Source: JBGCEZ01 sp045106735 (GTDB lineage: Bacteria > Planctomycetota > Phycisphaerae > Phycisphaerales > SM1A02). From it: a stretch of 41,441 nt of DNA. Shown here piece after piece: positions 33,222 to 40,379 of the stretch (its first letter is position 1; each line of letters begins with the position of its first letter). The notes under the pieces are model-generated. The model ran no database searches, was not told the DNA's origin, and saw only the letters and a program-made list of their open reading frames with translations. The stretch is taken from NCBI GenBank assembly GCA_045106735.1, contig JBGCEZ010000024.1, positions 1 through 41,441 on the forward strand, in the 5' to 3' direction. Both the position numbers and the translations under genes were made by a program.

Positions 33222-33266
33222 GGGGCCGGTCGCCCTCCGCGTGTGCGGGGGTGTCCGGCCCTTTTT
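33222..33266 (+). terminator. Strong rho-independent terminator with T5
   Basis: Outer stem GGGCCGG (33223-33229) with CCGGCCC (33255-33261), inner stem CCTCCGC-type with GCGGGGG over a GTGT loop, immediately followed by TTTTT. It has the best T tract in the window. The T tract makes it a plus-strand terminator. Confidence 0.75.
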
Positions 33267-33341
33267 CATGGGTGGCCGCCCGGCGAGCGTCACGTCGATC
33301 GCGCTGAACGCGCCGACGGCGTCGGTCGCGCGGATCACGTC

Positions 33342-33395
33342 GAAGGCTTCGAAGGCGTCAAAGGCGTCAAAGGCGTCAAAGGCGTCGAAGGCTCG
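33342..33395. repeat. Six 9-bp repeats (AAAGGCGTC type)
   Basis: GAAGGCTTC, GAAGGCGTC, three identical AAAGGCGTC, then GAAGGCTCG. It lies 26 bases past the end of the minus-strand phosphatase gene. The unit is a multiple of three and reads AFD on the minus strand, but the frame is not that of the gene. Confidence 0.8.
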
Positions 33396-33420
33396 CATCG
33401 CGCCAGCCCAGTCAATCCCG

Positions 33421-35589
33421 TCATGCGCCCTCGGTCGGCACGCCGCGGACCACCAGAATCGTGATGTCGTCGGCCTGTCCGACGCGGCCCCGCCACGCAT
33501 GCACGGCGGCGAGCATCTCGTCGGCGATGTGTTCCGCCGTCACGTCCGGCCGGGCGCAGTATTCGAGCAACAAGCGTTCCATCCGCTCCTTGCCGAACTG
33601 CTCGCCCGCCTCGTCGACCTGCTCCCATACACCGTCGGTGGCGATGAACAGAACGTCACCGGGCGCCAGGCCCGGGCGTTGGAGCACCGTGAACTCTTGG
33701 TCCCCGCCGATGCCGAGCAGCATGTCCTCGCCGTCGATCTCTTCGACGGTTCCAGACCCAGCGGCAACAAACTGCACCGGATCGTGGCCCGCGCTCACCC
33801 AGCGAATCGGCTGCCCATTCGGCTCCAGGTCCAGGAAGAACAAACTCATGAACTTGGACCGCGGCGTGTCCTCGAACAAGCGCCGATCAGCGGCGGCGAG
33901 GATCGTCTCCACCGCTTCGCCGAGCTCGGCCCCGGCCCGGATCAACGCTCGGGCCGTCGACATCATCAAGGCGGCGGCCACACCGTGGCCGGTGACGTCG
34001 CCCACCAGCAGCCAGGCTCCCCCGCTTTCGGTGGGAATCGCGTCGTAGCAATCGCCGCCGGTTTCATCGCAGTATTCGGCGCGGGCACACACCTCAACGC
34101 CGGCGACCGTCGGTGGCGCTTTCGGGATCAACGCCTGCTGCATCTCGCGGGCCAAGACGAGCGACTCGCGGACCTGGACGTGGTCGGCCAAGCGCGGCAC
34201 CATCTCGTTGAATGCGCTGGCCAAGTCGCCGAGTTCATCGCGCCGGACGACTTTCGCCCGCGCCTCAAGATCACCCGAGGCCAGTCGCCCCGCGGCCCCG
34301 GCGAGTTCGTGCACCGGACGGACCATCCAACGGGAAGCCGCGACGGCGCAGAGTGCGACCACAAGCAAGAGGCTGCCGAGGGCGAGCGTCCCGATGCGCA
34401 CCTGCCGAGCGACGGTCGAAGCCACCGCGGTCCGCGCTTCATCGGCGGCAGCAAAGACCAGATCGTGCGGCACGAACATCACGAGCGAGAGAGAGCCGCG
34501 GGATCCAGCGGCCCCGCCACCGGCGTCGAGCGGCGCGTAGCCGACCAATGCCTCGCCTCCGAGCCACGGGAGATCGACCACGCCGCGTCGCCCAAGAGCC
34601 AAGCCATCGCGCACCTCGATCGCCCCGGCGGAATTCGAATCGATCGGGAGTGGATCGCCGGGCGCAACATCACCGCCGCCGCCGCGCACGGCCAAGACGC
34701 GCAGCGATCCTTCCGCTGTTCGACTGCAGACGGCGAGCATCGCGTTGTCGCCCCAGGCCGCGGGCAGCGGCAGTTCCGCGACCATGTCGCCGAGCGGTAC
34801 ATCGATCGCGACGATGCCGCGAAACGTACCGCTCGCGTCGATCAACGGCTCGGTGCGCACCGTGAATGCTTCGCCGGTGGTGACGTCGATCTCGGGTTCG
34901 TGCCAGCGCGGTCCGTCGGCGTTGACTTGGGCGACGTACCACGGCCGGGTCCGCCCGTCGTAGTCGCCGGGATACCCGCCGTGGGCGGGCCAGACGGCGT
35001 GCACGCCGACGTCAAGGGTGGCGTACTGCCAGCGCATCGCTTCCGGGGCGAAGTCATGGGCGGCGGCGAACACGTCGGCCACGTCTTGGCTGGCGATCGA
35101 GCGGACCACCGCGGCGGTGACGGGATCGGGGGTGAAAGGCGCGGACGTCACCGCGACCAGCTGCTCGGAAATCCAAATCGGCTGGCCACCGGCGTCAAAG
35201 TGTCGCTGGCTCGGCCGGGCCGAGGTCGGTCGCAACACGGGATCGTCGAACCAGGTCGCGCTGACGACCCGGGTAGCCTGTTCCGCCGAAAGGCGAATCT
35301 GGGGTCCAGCGCGGTCCGCGGCGTATGCATCGACCACCCGGCGCATCGCCTCGGCCTGCCGCGCCGCCGCCCGTTCGACGCCGCGCGTGTCGGCGGTGAG
35401 CCGCGATGCCGCCAAGACTTGGATCTGCTCGAAGGTCGACGCCGCGGACGAGGTCAGCTCGCGCTGCACCTTCTCGGTCAGTTCCTGGCCCATGCGGGCC
35501 GTGGTGGAACGATTGACGAGGCCGATGACGATGGCCGGGACGGATGCGGTGAGCACCAGGACCAGCAGAATCTTCCAGTACAGGCGCAT
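33421..35589 (-). CDS. Membrane PP2C (RsbU/SpoIIE-type) phosphatase with dCache and HAMP
   Basis: A 722-residue sensor phosphatase. The first membrane helix is at about 5-25. The periplasmic region 30-395 carries a dCache ligand-sensing pattern (DGRTRPWYVAQVN at 211-223, then EIDVTTGEAFTVRTEPLIDA). The second helix is at about 399-422, HAMP at 423-472, and the PP2C domain at about 475-722 holds the metal-binding Asp motifs GGDCYDA (511-517), GDVTGHG (530-536), ATDGVWEQVD and ADDITILVV. Family members dephosphorylate a serine-phosphorylated anti-sigma antagonist (STAS protein) in response to a signal. ATG 35589 has GGAG eight bases upstream. It follows a small membrane protein by 16 bases, so they are co-transcribed. 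No STAS or anti-sigma kinase is nearby, so the target is unknown. Confidence 0.9.
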   Translation of the reverse strand: MRLYWKILLVLVLTASVPAIVIGLVNRSTTARMGQELTEKVQRELTSSAASTFEQIQVLAASRLTADTRGVERAAARQAEAMRRVVDAYAADRAGPQIRLSAEQATRVVSATWFDDPVLRPTSARPSQRHFDAGGQPIWISEQLVAVTSAPFTPDPVTAAVVRSIASQDVADVFAAAHDFAPEAMRWQYATLDVGVHAVWPAHGGYPGDYDGRTRPWYVAQVNADGPRWHEPEIDVTTGEAFTVRTEPLIDASGTFRGIVAIDVPLGDMVAELPLPAAWGDNAMLAVCSRTAEGSLRVLAVRGGGGDVAPGDPLPIDSNSAGAIEVRDGLALGRRGVVDLPWLGGEALVGYAPLDAGGGAAGSRGSLSLVMFVPHDLVFAAADEARTAVASTVARQVRIGTLALGSLLLVVALCAVAASRWMVRPVHELAGAAGRLASGDLEARAKVVRRDELGDLASAFNEMVPRLADHVQVRESLVLAREMQQALIPKAPPTVAGVEVCARAEYCDETGGDCYDAIPTESGGAWLLVGDVTGHGVAAALMMSTARALIRAGAELGEAVETILAAADRRLFEDTPRSKFMSLFFLDLEPNGQPIRWVSAGHDPVQFVAAGSGTVEEIDGEDMLLGIGGDQEFTVLQRPGLAPGDVLFIATDGVWEQVDEAGEQFGKERMERLLLEYCARPDVTAEHIADEMLAAVHAWRGRVGQADDITILVVRGVPTEGA

Positions 35590-35605
35590 GGATATCGCTC
35601 CGGAC

Positions 35606-35830
35606 TCAGAACTCTTGGCCAGCGGATGTGACCGAACGGACCACGCGGACGAAGCCAATCACCACGGCCAACAGGATGGCCAACCCGAATCCGATCGCGT
35701 CGCCGCCCATCAGCATGCCGATGATCAGCACGCCCACCATCAGGGCAATCAGCATCTCCATCCGCCGCTGACGCGACTCCATGCGTTCGAGTCGACGTTC
35801 AATCGAAGCGAGTTGTTCGGGCCTGACCAT
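35606..35830 (-). CDS. Small membrane protein upstream of the phosphatase
   Basis: A 74-residue protein. Residues 1-25 form a charged helix likely to coil (LASIERRLERMESRQRRME). Two hydrophobic segments follow (LIALMVGVLIIGMLMG and AIGFGLAILLAVVIGFV), then a short tail. The ribosome site GGGAGG eight bases before ATG 35830 is among the best in the window, which supports it being real. It lies 16 bases upstream of the phosphatase gene, so it may help assemble or tune it, although this is inferred from position only. No family recognised. Confidence 0.8.
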   Translation of the reverse strand: MVRPEQLASIERRLERMESRQRRMEMLIALMVGVLIIGMLMGGDAIGFGLAILLAVVIGFVRVVRSVTSAGQEF

Positions 35831-36020
35831 TGATGCGACCTCCCACGTTGCGGTGGACCGGGGCCTCGGTCGCGGGGTCGCGCGTCGGCCGATGGTCGGG
35901 CACGATACTCCACTGGCGCCAGGGCGACGATGTGGAGAAGAGCTTCCCGGCGATGGATCGATCGACCTCCGGGCGGACCGAGGCGCATCAACCGGAAGCT
36001 CGGACTGCTATCCTCGGTCC

Positions 36021-37703
36021 ATGGTCGACTCGACGTATCTCGCCGGCTCCGCTCGCCCGCCCACCGACAGCGGGCTGGTGTTGCGCCTGGTTCGGGTCAG
36101 CGGACCGGAGTGCGACACCCTCGACGTGCCCCCGGCCACCACCTGCGTGATCGGCCGGCGTCCCGCGCCCGAAACCACGATGCAGCTCGCCCACGACGGG
36201 GTCTCTCGGCGGCACGCCCGCATCGACCACGCCCCCGGGCCCGACGATCCCGGGACGTGGACGATCACGGACCTTGGCAGTCGCAATGGGACGTTCATCG
36301 ACGACCATCGCCTCGAACGCGACCAGTCCTGGCGATTGCGGGGCGGGGAACGCGTTCGCATCGGCCCCTGGACGTTCGTCGCCTCGGTGCCGCGGCCGGT
36401 CACGAGTCGCCTGTTCACGATCGACGAAGATCAGGAACCGGCCGACGCTCCAGACCGTGTCGACCACGTCGACCTCGGAGCGGCCGACTCGATGAGTCAG
36501 ATCCGCCTTGCAGCGTTGACGGAGGCGGTCCGCGACATGGCCGAGGCAAGCGAGCCGGAGCAGATGGTTGCCCGCGCCCTCTGGGCCCTCGAGCAAGGCG
36601 GCGATTTTGACCGCTACGCGATGGTCCGCGTGCGGGATGCGGTGCCCGGGATCGGCCGGGCCGTTGACGTGCTCGGACAAATCTGGCGACGCGAAGGCGA
36701 TCCCCCGCGCTACAGCGGGACCCTGCTGCGCGCCGCCTCGGAAGGACGCATCGTTCGATTGGACGACGCCCCGGACCTTCGCGGCGCCGAGAGCATCATC
36801 GGCGACGAGATCAAACGGGCGACCTGCATCCCGGTCTACGTCGGCGACCGCATCGACGGCTTTGTCTACTTGGACAGCCTGCGACTGGCCCGTTCCCGCC
36901 CGGACGATGAGACGGCGTTCGCCGCCTCCATTGCCGGGGTCCTTGGTCTGCAACTGGAGGCCGGCGAGCGACGCCGGCAAGAACGCGAACTCGCCGCGGC
37001 CCATGCTGTTCAGCGGCGACTCATGCCCGCCGATCATGGCCGCGTTGGCGGCGTGCGTTGGGCGGCCAGCGCGACGCCCGGGCGCACCCTGGCTGGCGAC
37101 TTCTTCAATGTGCAGACGTCGGGCGATGCCGTCGTCGCGAGCATTGGCGACGTCTCGGGCAAGGGACCGGCGGCCGCACTGCTCATGGCCACGGCGCAGG
37201 CCTGGGTCACCGCCCGATTGCCGGACGTCGTCGCCGAACCGGCTCGCGCGGCCACCGATCTGGACGCCCACGTTGCGTCGGTCTCCGCCGCCTTTGAGTT
37301 CATCACCATGATGCTCGTGAGCATCGACCCGGCGGCCCAGCGCTGCCAGGTGGTGGACGCCGGCCACGGCTGGGGCGCGATTGTCCGGGCCGGCGGCCAA
37401 GTCGTGCCGCTGCGCGATGACGATGGCGGACTGCCGGTGGGAATGGGCCACGACGCGGCCGATCAACGGAGCGTCACGCACACCTTCGGACCGAACGATC
37501 GCATCGTTTTGATGACCGATGGCGTGGTCGAGCAGGCCGGGCGCGGCGGGATCGCCTTTGGCCACGAACGAGCCCTCTCTCTGCTCAGCGCTTCGTCCGA
37601 CGTCAACGGTGACATCGACGCCATCATGCACGCTCTTCGCGCCCACGCCGGCGGCGACGCGTACGAAGACGATGTCACCGTCGTGTCAATCTGCTTGGAC
37701 TGA
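36021..37703 (+). CDS. FHA-GAF-PP2C (SpoIIE-type) phosphatase
   Basis: A 560-residue soluble signalling protein. The FHA domain (about 20-122) has CVIGRR, SRRHARI and DLGSRNGTFIDD, a fold that binds phosphothreonine. A GAF domain (about 160-325) has IKRATCIPVYVGDRIDGFVY. The PP2C domain (about 335-560) has HAVQRRLMP, AGDFFNV, GDVSGKGPAAALLM, MTDGVVEQAG and EDDVTVVSI. In AGDFFN the second acidic residue common in this motif is Asn, which SpoIIE itself also varies, so activity is probably kept. ATG 36021 lacks a clear ribosome site. The frame is open to 35781, but that start overlaps the small membrane gene on the other strand. It is divergent from the membrane phosphatase, suggesting a shared control region of 190 bases. 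Confidence 0.92.
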   Translation: MVDSTYLAGSARPPTDSGLVLRLVRVSGPECDTLDVPPATTCVIGRRPAPETTMQLAHDGVSRRHARIDHAPGPDDPGTWTITDLGSRNGTFIDDHRLERDQSWRLRGGERVRIGPWTFVASVPRPVTSRLFTIDEDQEPADAPDRVDHVDLGAADSMSQIRLAALTEAVRDMAEASEPEQMVARALWALEQGGDFDRYAMVRVRDAVPGIGRAVDVLGQIWRREGDPPRYSGTLLRAASEGRIVRLDDAPDLRGAESIIGDEIKRATCIPVYVGDRIDGFVYLDSLRLARSRPDDETAFAASIAGVLGLQLEAGERRRQERELAAAHAVQRRLMPADHGRVGGVRWAASATPGRTLAGDFFNVQTSGDAVVASIGDVSGKGPAAALLMATAQAWVTARLPDVVAEPARAATDLDAHVASVSAAFEFITMMLVSIDPAAQRCQVVDAGHGWGAIVRAGGQVVPLRDDDGGLPVGMGHDAADQRSVTHTFGPNDRIVLMTDGVVEQAGRGGIAFGHERALSLLSASSDVNGDIDAIMHALRAHAGGDAYEDDVTVVSICLD

Positions 37704-37749
37704 GGTTCCGGTCGGCAGGGCTCCGAGACAATCTGCTCTTGCCGGCCGG

Positions 37750-37814
37750 CCAGCTTCGCCGGCCAGCTTTCCCGGCAAGCTTTCCCGGCAAACTTTCCCG
37801 AGCTGCTTCGTCGG
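37750..37814. repeat. Five tandem 13-bp repeats between convergent genes
   Basis: CCAGCTTCGCCGG, CCAGCTTTCCCGG, CAAGCTTTCCCGG, CAAACTTTCCCGA and GCTGCTTCGTCGG follow without gaps. A GGCCGGC/GCCGGCC inverted repeat overlaps the first unit and may help terminate transcription. It has the same unit length and copy number as the repeat at 6740-6804, but a different sequence. Confidence 0.8.
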
Positions 37815-37843
37815 CCGCGGAATGCCTGACCGCCCCGATTGTT

Positions 37844-38617
37844 TCAGCGGCCGATGCGATCCCGCAAATCCAGCCGCCACGCTCCGGCCTCCCGCACCAA
37901 CTTGATGCGGTCCACTCGCTGGCCGTCCCGCCATGCTTCGACCGTGGCCGACTCGATGCCGGCCGTGGTGCGCCACGACACGTCCAAGGCCGGAGGCTGG
38001 ACCCGCACGTCGGCGCCCGAAGCCCACAGTCTGACCGGGTCGGACGCGGCGAGTGTTCGGCGAACACCCGACGTTCCGATTCGTTCGCCCCCGCCACGGG
38101 CCCAGCGGGTGAACTCGGCCTGCGTTGCCTGGCTCAACAGTGGCCACTGAGCATCCCAACGACGCGCGGTGGTGTACATCGCGAACGACAACGCAATTTC
38201 TTCCGGCGACAGGTCGCTGGCCGATCCACGGTCCGCCGGCGGCTCAGCGTAGCGCGTGGCAAAGGCCGCCGAACGCGTCACCACGATGGCGGCGACGGGA
38301 TCGTCGGCCGCCGCGCCGCCGCCGCCGCTGACCGCACCGCCAGTAGATCCATCGCGGTACATCCCGGACGCCAAGGCTGCATTGCCGGCGACTTCCGAGG
38401 CGGGCCGAGCGTTGGCCCGTGCGTGCATCTCCCGCGCCCAGTCAACGACATCCACATCGCCGGTGGTCGACGCCTCGGCCGTTTCAGCGCCACAGCCGCC
38501 GAGCCCGACCGTCGCCCCGAACGCCACCGTCGTCGCCAGGCATCCGATGACGATGCGGCCGACCCGTGTGGTTCCGGGGCGTTGGCCGAACGATTGCACG
38601 ATGCCAGCACCGCTCAC
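37844..38617 (-). CDS. Lipoprotein of unknown function
   Basis: A 257-residue protein starting at GTG 38617, which overlaps the TGA of the upstream gene as GTGA, so translation is coupled. A signal of 41 residues ends in a good lipobox LGGC (C42). The start of the mature part is Gly/Ala-rich and disordered. The rest (EEIALSFAMYTTARRWDAQW, RRTLAASDPVRLWASGADVR, RIKLVREAGAWRLDLRDRI) looks like an alpha/beta fold with a final antiparallel pair. That final part resembles SnoaL/NTF2-type or DUF-style extracytoplasmic domains, which is a loose impression only. No ATG is available in the signal region. It is in an operon with the membrane protein before it. Confidence 0.75.
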   Translation of the reverse strand: MSGAGIVQSFGQRPGTTRVGRIVIGCLATTVAFGATVGLGGCGAETAEASTTGDVDVVDWAREMHARANARPASEVAGNAALASGMYRDGSTGGAVSGGGGAAADDPVAAIVVTRSAAFATRYAEPPADRGSASDLSPEEIALSFAMYTTARRWDAQWPLLSQATQAEFTRWARGGGERIGTSGVRRTLAASDPVRLWASGADVRVQPPALDVSWRTTAGIESATVEAWRDGQRVDRIKLVREAGAWRLDLRDRIGR

Positions 38618-40206
38618 GGCCCGACCCCACCGGCAGCGTCGACCTTGGACAACGGTCCCACGTTGGCCAGTTCCCGAATTTGCTGCACGTCGATCACGCG
38701 CTCGATCGATCCGGCCGACTGAAAGCCGGTCGAGTCGTACACCACGCCGCCGTCCGGGGCGATCAAGCGGTGACGCGGGACGATGGCGTCGCGTTCGGAT
38801 CGGATGAGCAACATTTCCGGTGGCAAGCCGTGCACGCGGGTGTACGTCCGAGCCTGGACATCGGTCGGCCGAGTCGATGGTCCGTCGCCGTCGACAAGCA
38901 CGAGATGGAGTGCGACGTTCTCGCCCAATCGCTTCCGCAAGCTCGCCGCCACCCGCGTCTGTTCGTCGCACGCACTGCTCCAGGGTGCGACATCGATGGC
39001 CCAGATCCACTGCCCGCTTTCGCCGGCCACGACTTCCGTACCTTCCAGCGTCCGGCCGAGCAGGCTGACCGTCTCGGGCACCACGACCGTTGCCTCGCTG
39101 GCCTGCGGTTCAACTTGCAGGCCGAAGAGGACGACGCCGGCCACGGCCAACGATCCAAGCAAGGAACACAAGGCGGGAATGCTGACCCGGTCGAGGATCG
39201 CGATCCGCCGCCGGGCCCGCCGGACGGCCGGCGGAGCGCCGGTGTACGCCGCATGACCGGGAGCCGCATGACCGGGAGCCGCATGAGCCGCAGCAGCATT
39301 CGGAGCCGTGGCCGCAACGGGGGCCGCGGCGACCACCGCAGGAGCGTGGGCCGAGGCCGCAGGAGCGACGGGACGCGGGGGCTGGACGTGCCCTGGCGTG
39401 GGCACCGGTGGCTGGACGTGCGCGGCGTGCGCTCCGTCCCCGGCCAACGGCGGCACCACCGGGACCGATGCGGCGCGGGCGGCGACGACGAAGCCGCGAA
39501 TCCACGCGGCCAGATCCTCGGCCCGGGCCGGGTCTCCGGTCGAAAGAAGAACGACGCGCTGACCAGCGCCGAGGATCGGATCGTCGTACTCGCAGAGCGT
39601 TCGGTGGACGCGACCGAACCGGCCGAACCGTTCCACGCCGATGGCCCGCACGCCGAGCAACGGCACGCGGGTCGTGTGCTCGCGGCCGTACATCGCCGGC
39701 ACGAACAAGAAGCCCTCGCGGGGATCGACGACAAGGCTCACCCGCTCGCTGCGGGCGATCAGGAGGCTGATCAAAAGGGCGATGCCGCCGAGGGCCGATG
39801 AACCGGCCACGCCCATCGCCACGTGCCACCATGCGGCCGGGCCCAGGGCGCCGCCAGCCACAACGCCGGCGATCGCGGTGCCGCTCATGGCCGTCACCAC
39901 CGCGGCGATGATGGATGGACGGCGACGCACCATCGGCACCCGCCACGCTCCGCCCACCGGCATCACTTGCAGCGTGCGGATCGGGTCCGGCCGGATCGCC
40001 GATCGAATCGATCGCCAGGCCAAGACGGCGAAGGTCGCGAAGCTGACCAGGAGTGGCCACGCGATGGCGACCGCGGCGAGATGCCGGGCCCCGAACGCGC
40101 CCTCCCGGAGGTCGATCACCAGGAATCCGACCAAGGCGAGCAGCCCGGCGCCGAACGCCAGCGCCGGAGCGATCCTGAGCAACGCATGTGTGTTCCGAGA
40201 GCTCAT
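38614..40206 (-). CDS. Multi-pass membrane protein with thioredoxin-like C-terminal domain
   Basis: A 530-residue protein. Four helices near the N-terminus (about 11-31, 43-64, 98-120, 125-150), then a soluble beta-rich domain (155-245, VSLVVDPREGFLFVP) and a Pro/His/Ala-rich linker with HVQPP and PGHAA repeats (262-328). A fifth helix is at about 342-363. The C-terminal part (about 375-530) has IWAIDVAPWSSACDEQTRVA, LHLVLVDGD and RLIAPDGGVVYDSTGF, the layout of TlpA/AhpC-like thioredoxin folds, but only one Cys is present where a CxxC pair would be expected. ATG 40206 has GGAGG nine bases upstream; the frame extends to 40263 without a better site. The redox or transport role is unknown. Confidence 0.75.
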   Translation of the reverse strand: MSSRNTHALLRIAPALAFGAGLLALVGFLVIDLREGAFGARHLAAVAIAWPLLVSFATFAVLAWRSIRSAIRPDPIRTLQVMPVGGAWRVPMVRRRPSIIAAVVTAMSGTAIAGVVAGGALGPAAWWHVAMGVAGSSALGGIALLISLLIARSERVSLVVDPREGFLFVPAMYGREHTTRVPLLGVRAIGVERFGRFGRVHRTLCEYDDPILGAGQRVVLLSTGDPARAEDLAAWIRGFVVAARAASVPVVPPLAGDGAHAAHVQPPVPTPGHVQPPRPVAPAASAHAPAVVAAAPVAATAPNAAAAHAAPGHAAPGHAAYTGAPPAVRRARRRIAILDRVSIPALCSLLGSLAVAGVVLFGLQVEPQASEATVVVPETVSLLGRTLEGTEVVAGESGQWIWAIDVAPWSSACDEQTRVAASLRKRLGENVALHLVLVDGDGPSTRPTDVQARTYTRVHGLPPEMLLIRSERDAIVPRHRLIAPDGGVVYDSTGFQSAGSIERVIDVQQIRELANVGPLSKVDAAGGVGP

Positions 40207-40379
40207 CAGTCGTGTCCTCCACCCATCACCAAGAACCGTGGCAATGAGGCCGCCGATCGCCAAGCCGCAGCCCCGCCATGGACGCCAAGCCGGGAGGACT
40301 GGTGGACGTGGACAAACCTCTGGCGCGTGCGGGTGGCGATAACCCGGGGACGCCCCGTCCGCTGCTACCCTCTGCCGTC

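Larger units (their letters stand above)
32807..33266 (+). ncRNA. Candidate structured transcript (ncRNA or small mRNA)
   Basis: A series of perfect plus-strand hairpins: CCGCCCG-TTCG-CGGGCGG (32807-32824), CCGTCCCC-C-GGGGACGG (33131-33147), GGCCCG-GAT-CGGGCC (33155-33169), CCGACGTG-ACGG-CACGTCGG (33184-33203), then the T5 terminator. No upstream plus-strand gene accounts for this terminator. It does not show the conserved boxes of RNase P RNA, tmRNA or SRP RNA that I know. The 5' end is a guess. Confidence 0.3.
32318..33420. other. 1.1-kb region without a convincing gene
   Basis: It contains, in order, a G-rich degenerate hexamer tract, a hairpin at 32807-32824, a weak 104-codon frame, four hairpins between 33131 and 33266 of which the last is a terminator with T5, and a 9-bp repeat. 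The long minus-strand frame through it is low-complexity. Confidence 0.5.

Noticed and set aside
33177..33500. 107-codon minus-strand frame with AFD repeats
   Set aside because: It overlaps the phosphatase gene in another frame and consists mostly of the 9-bp repeat and the terminator.
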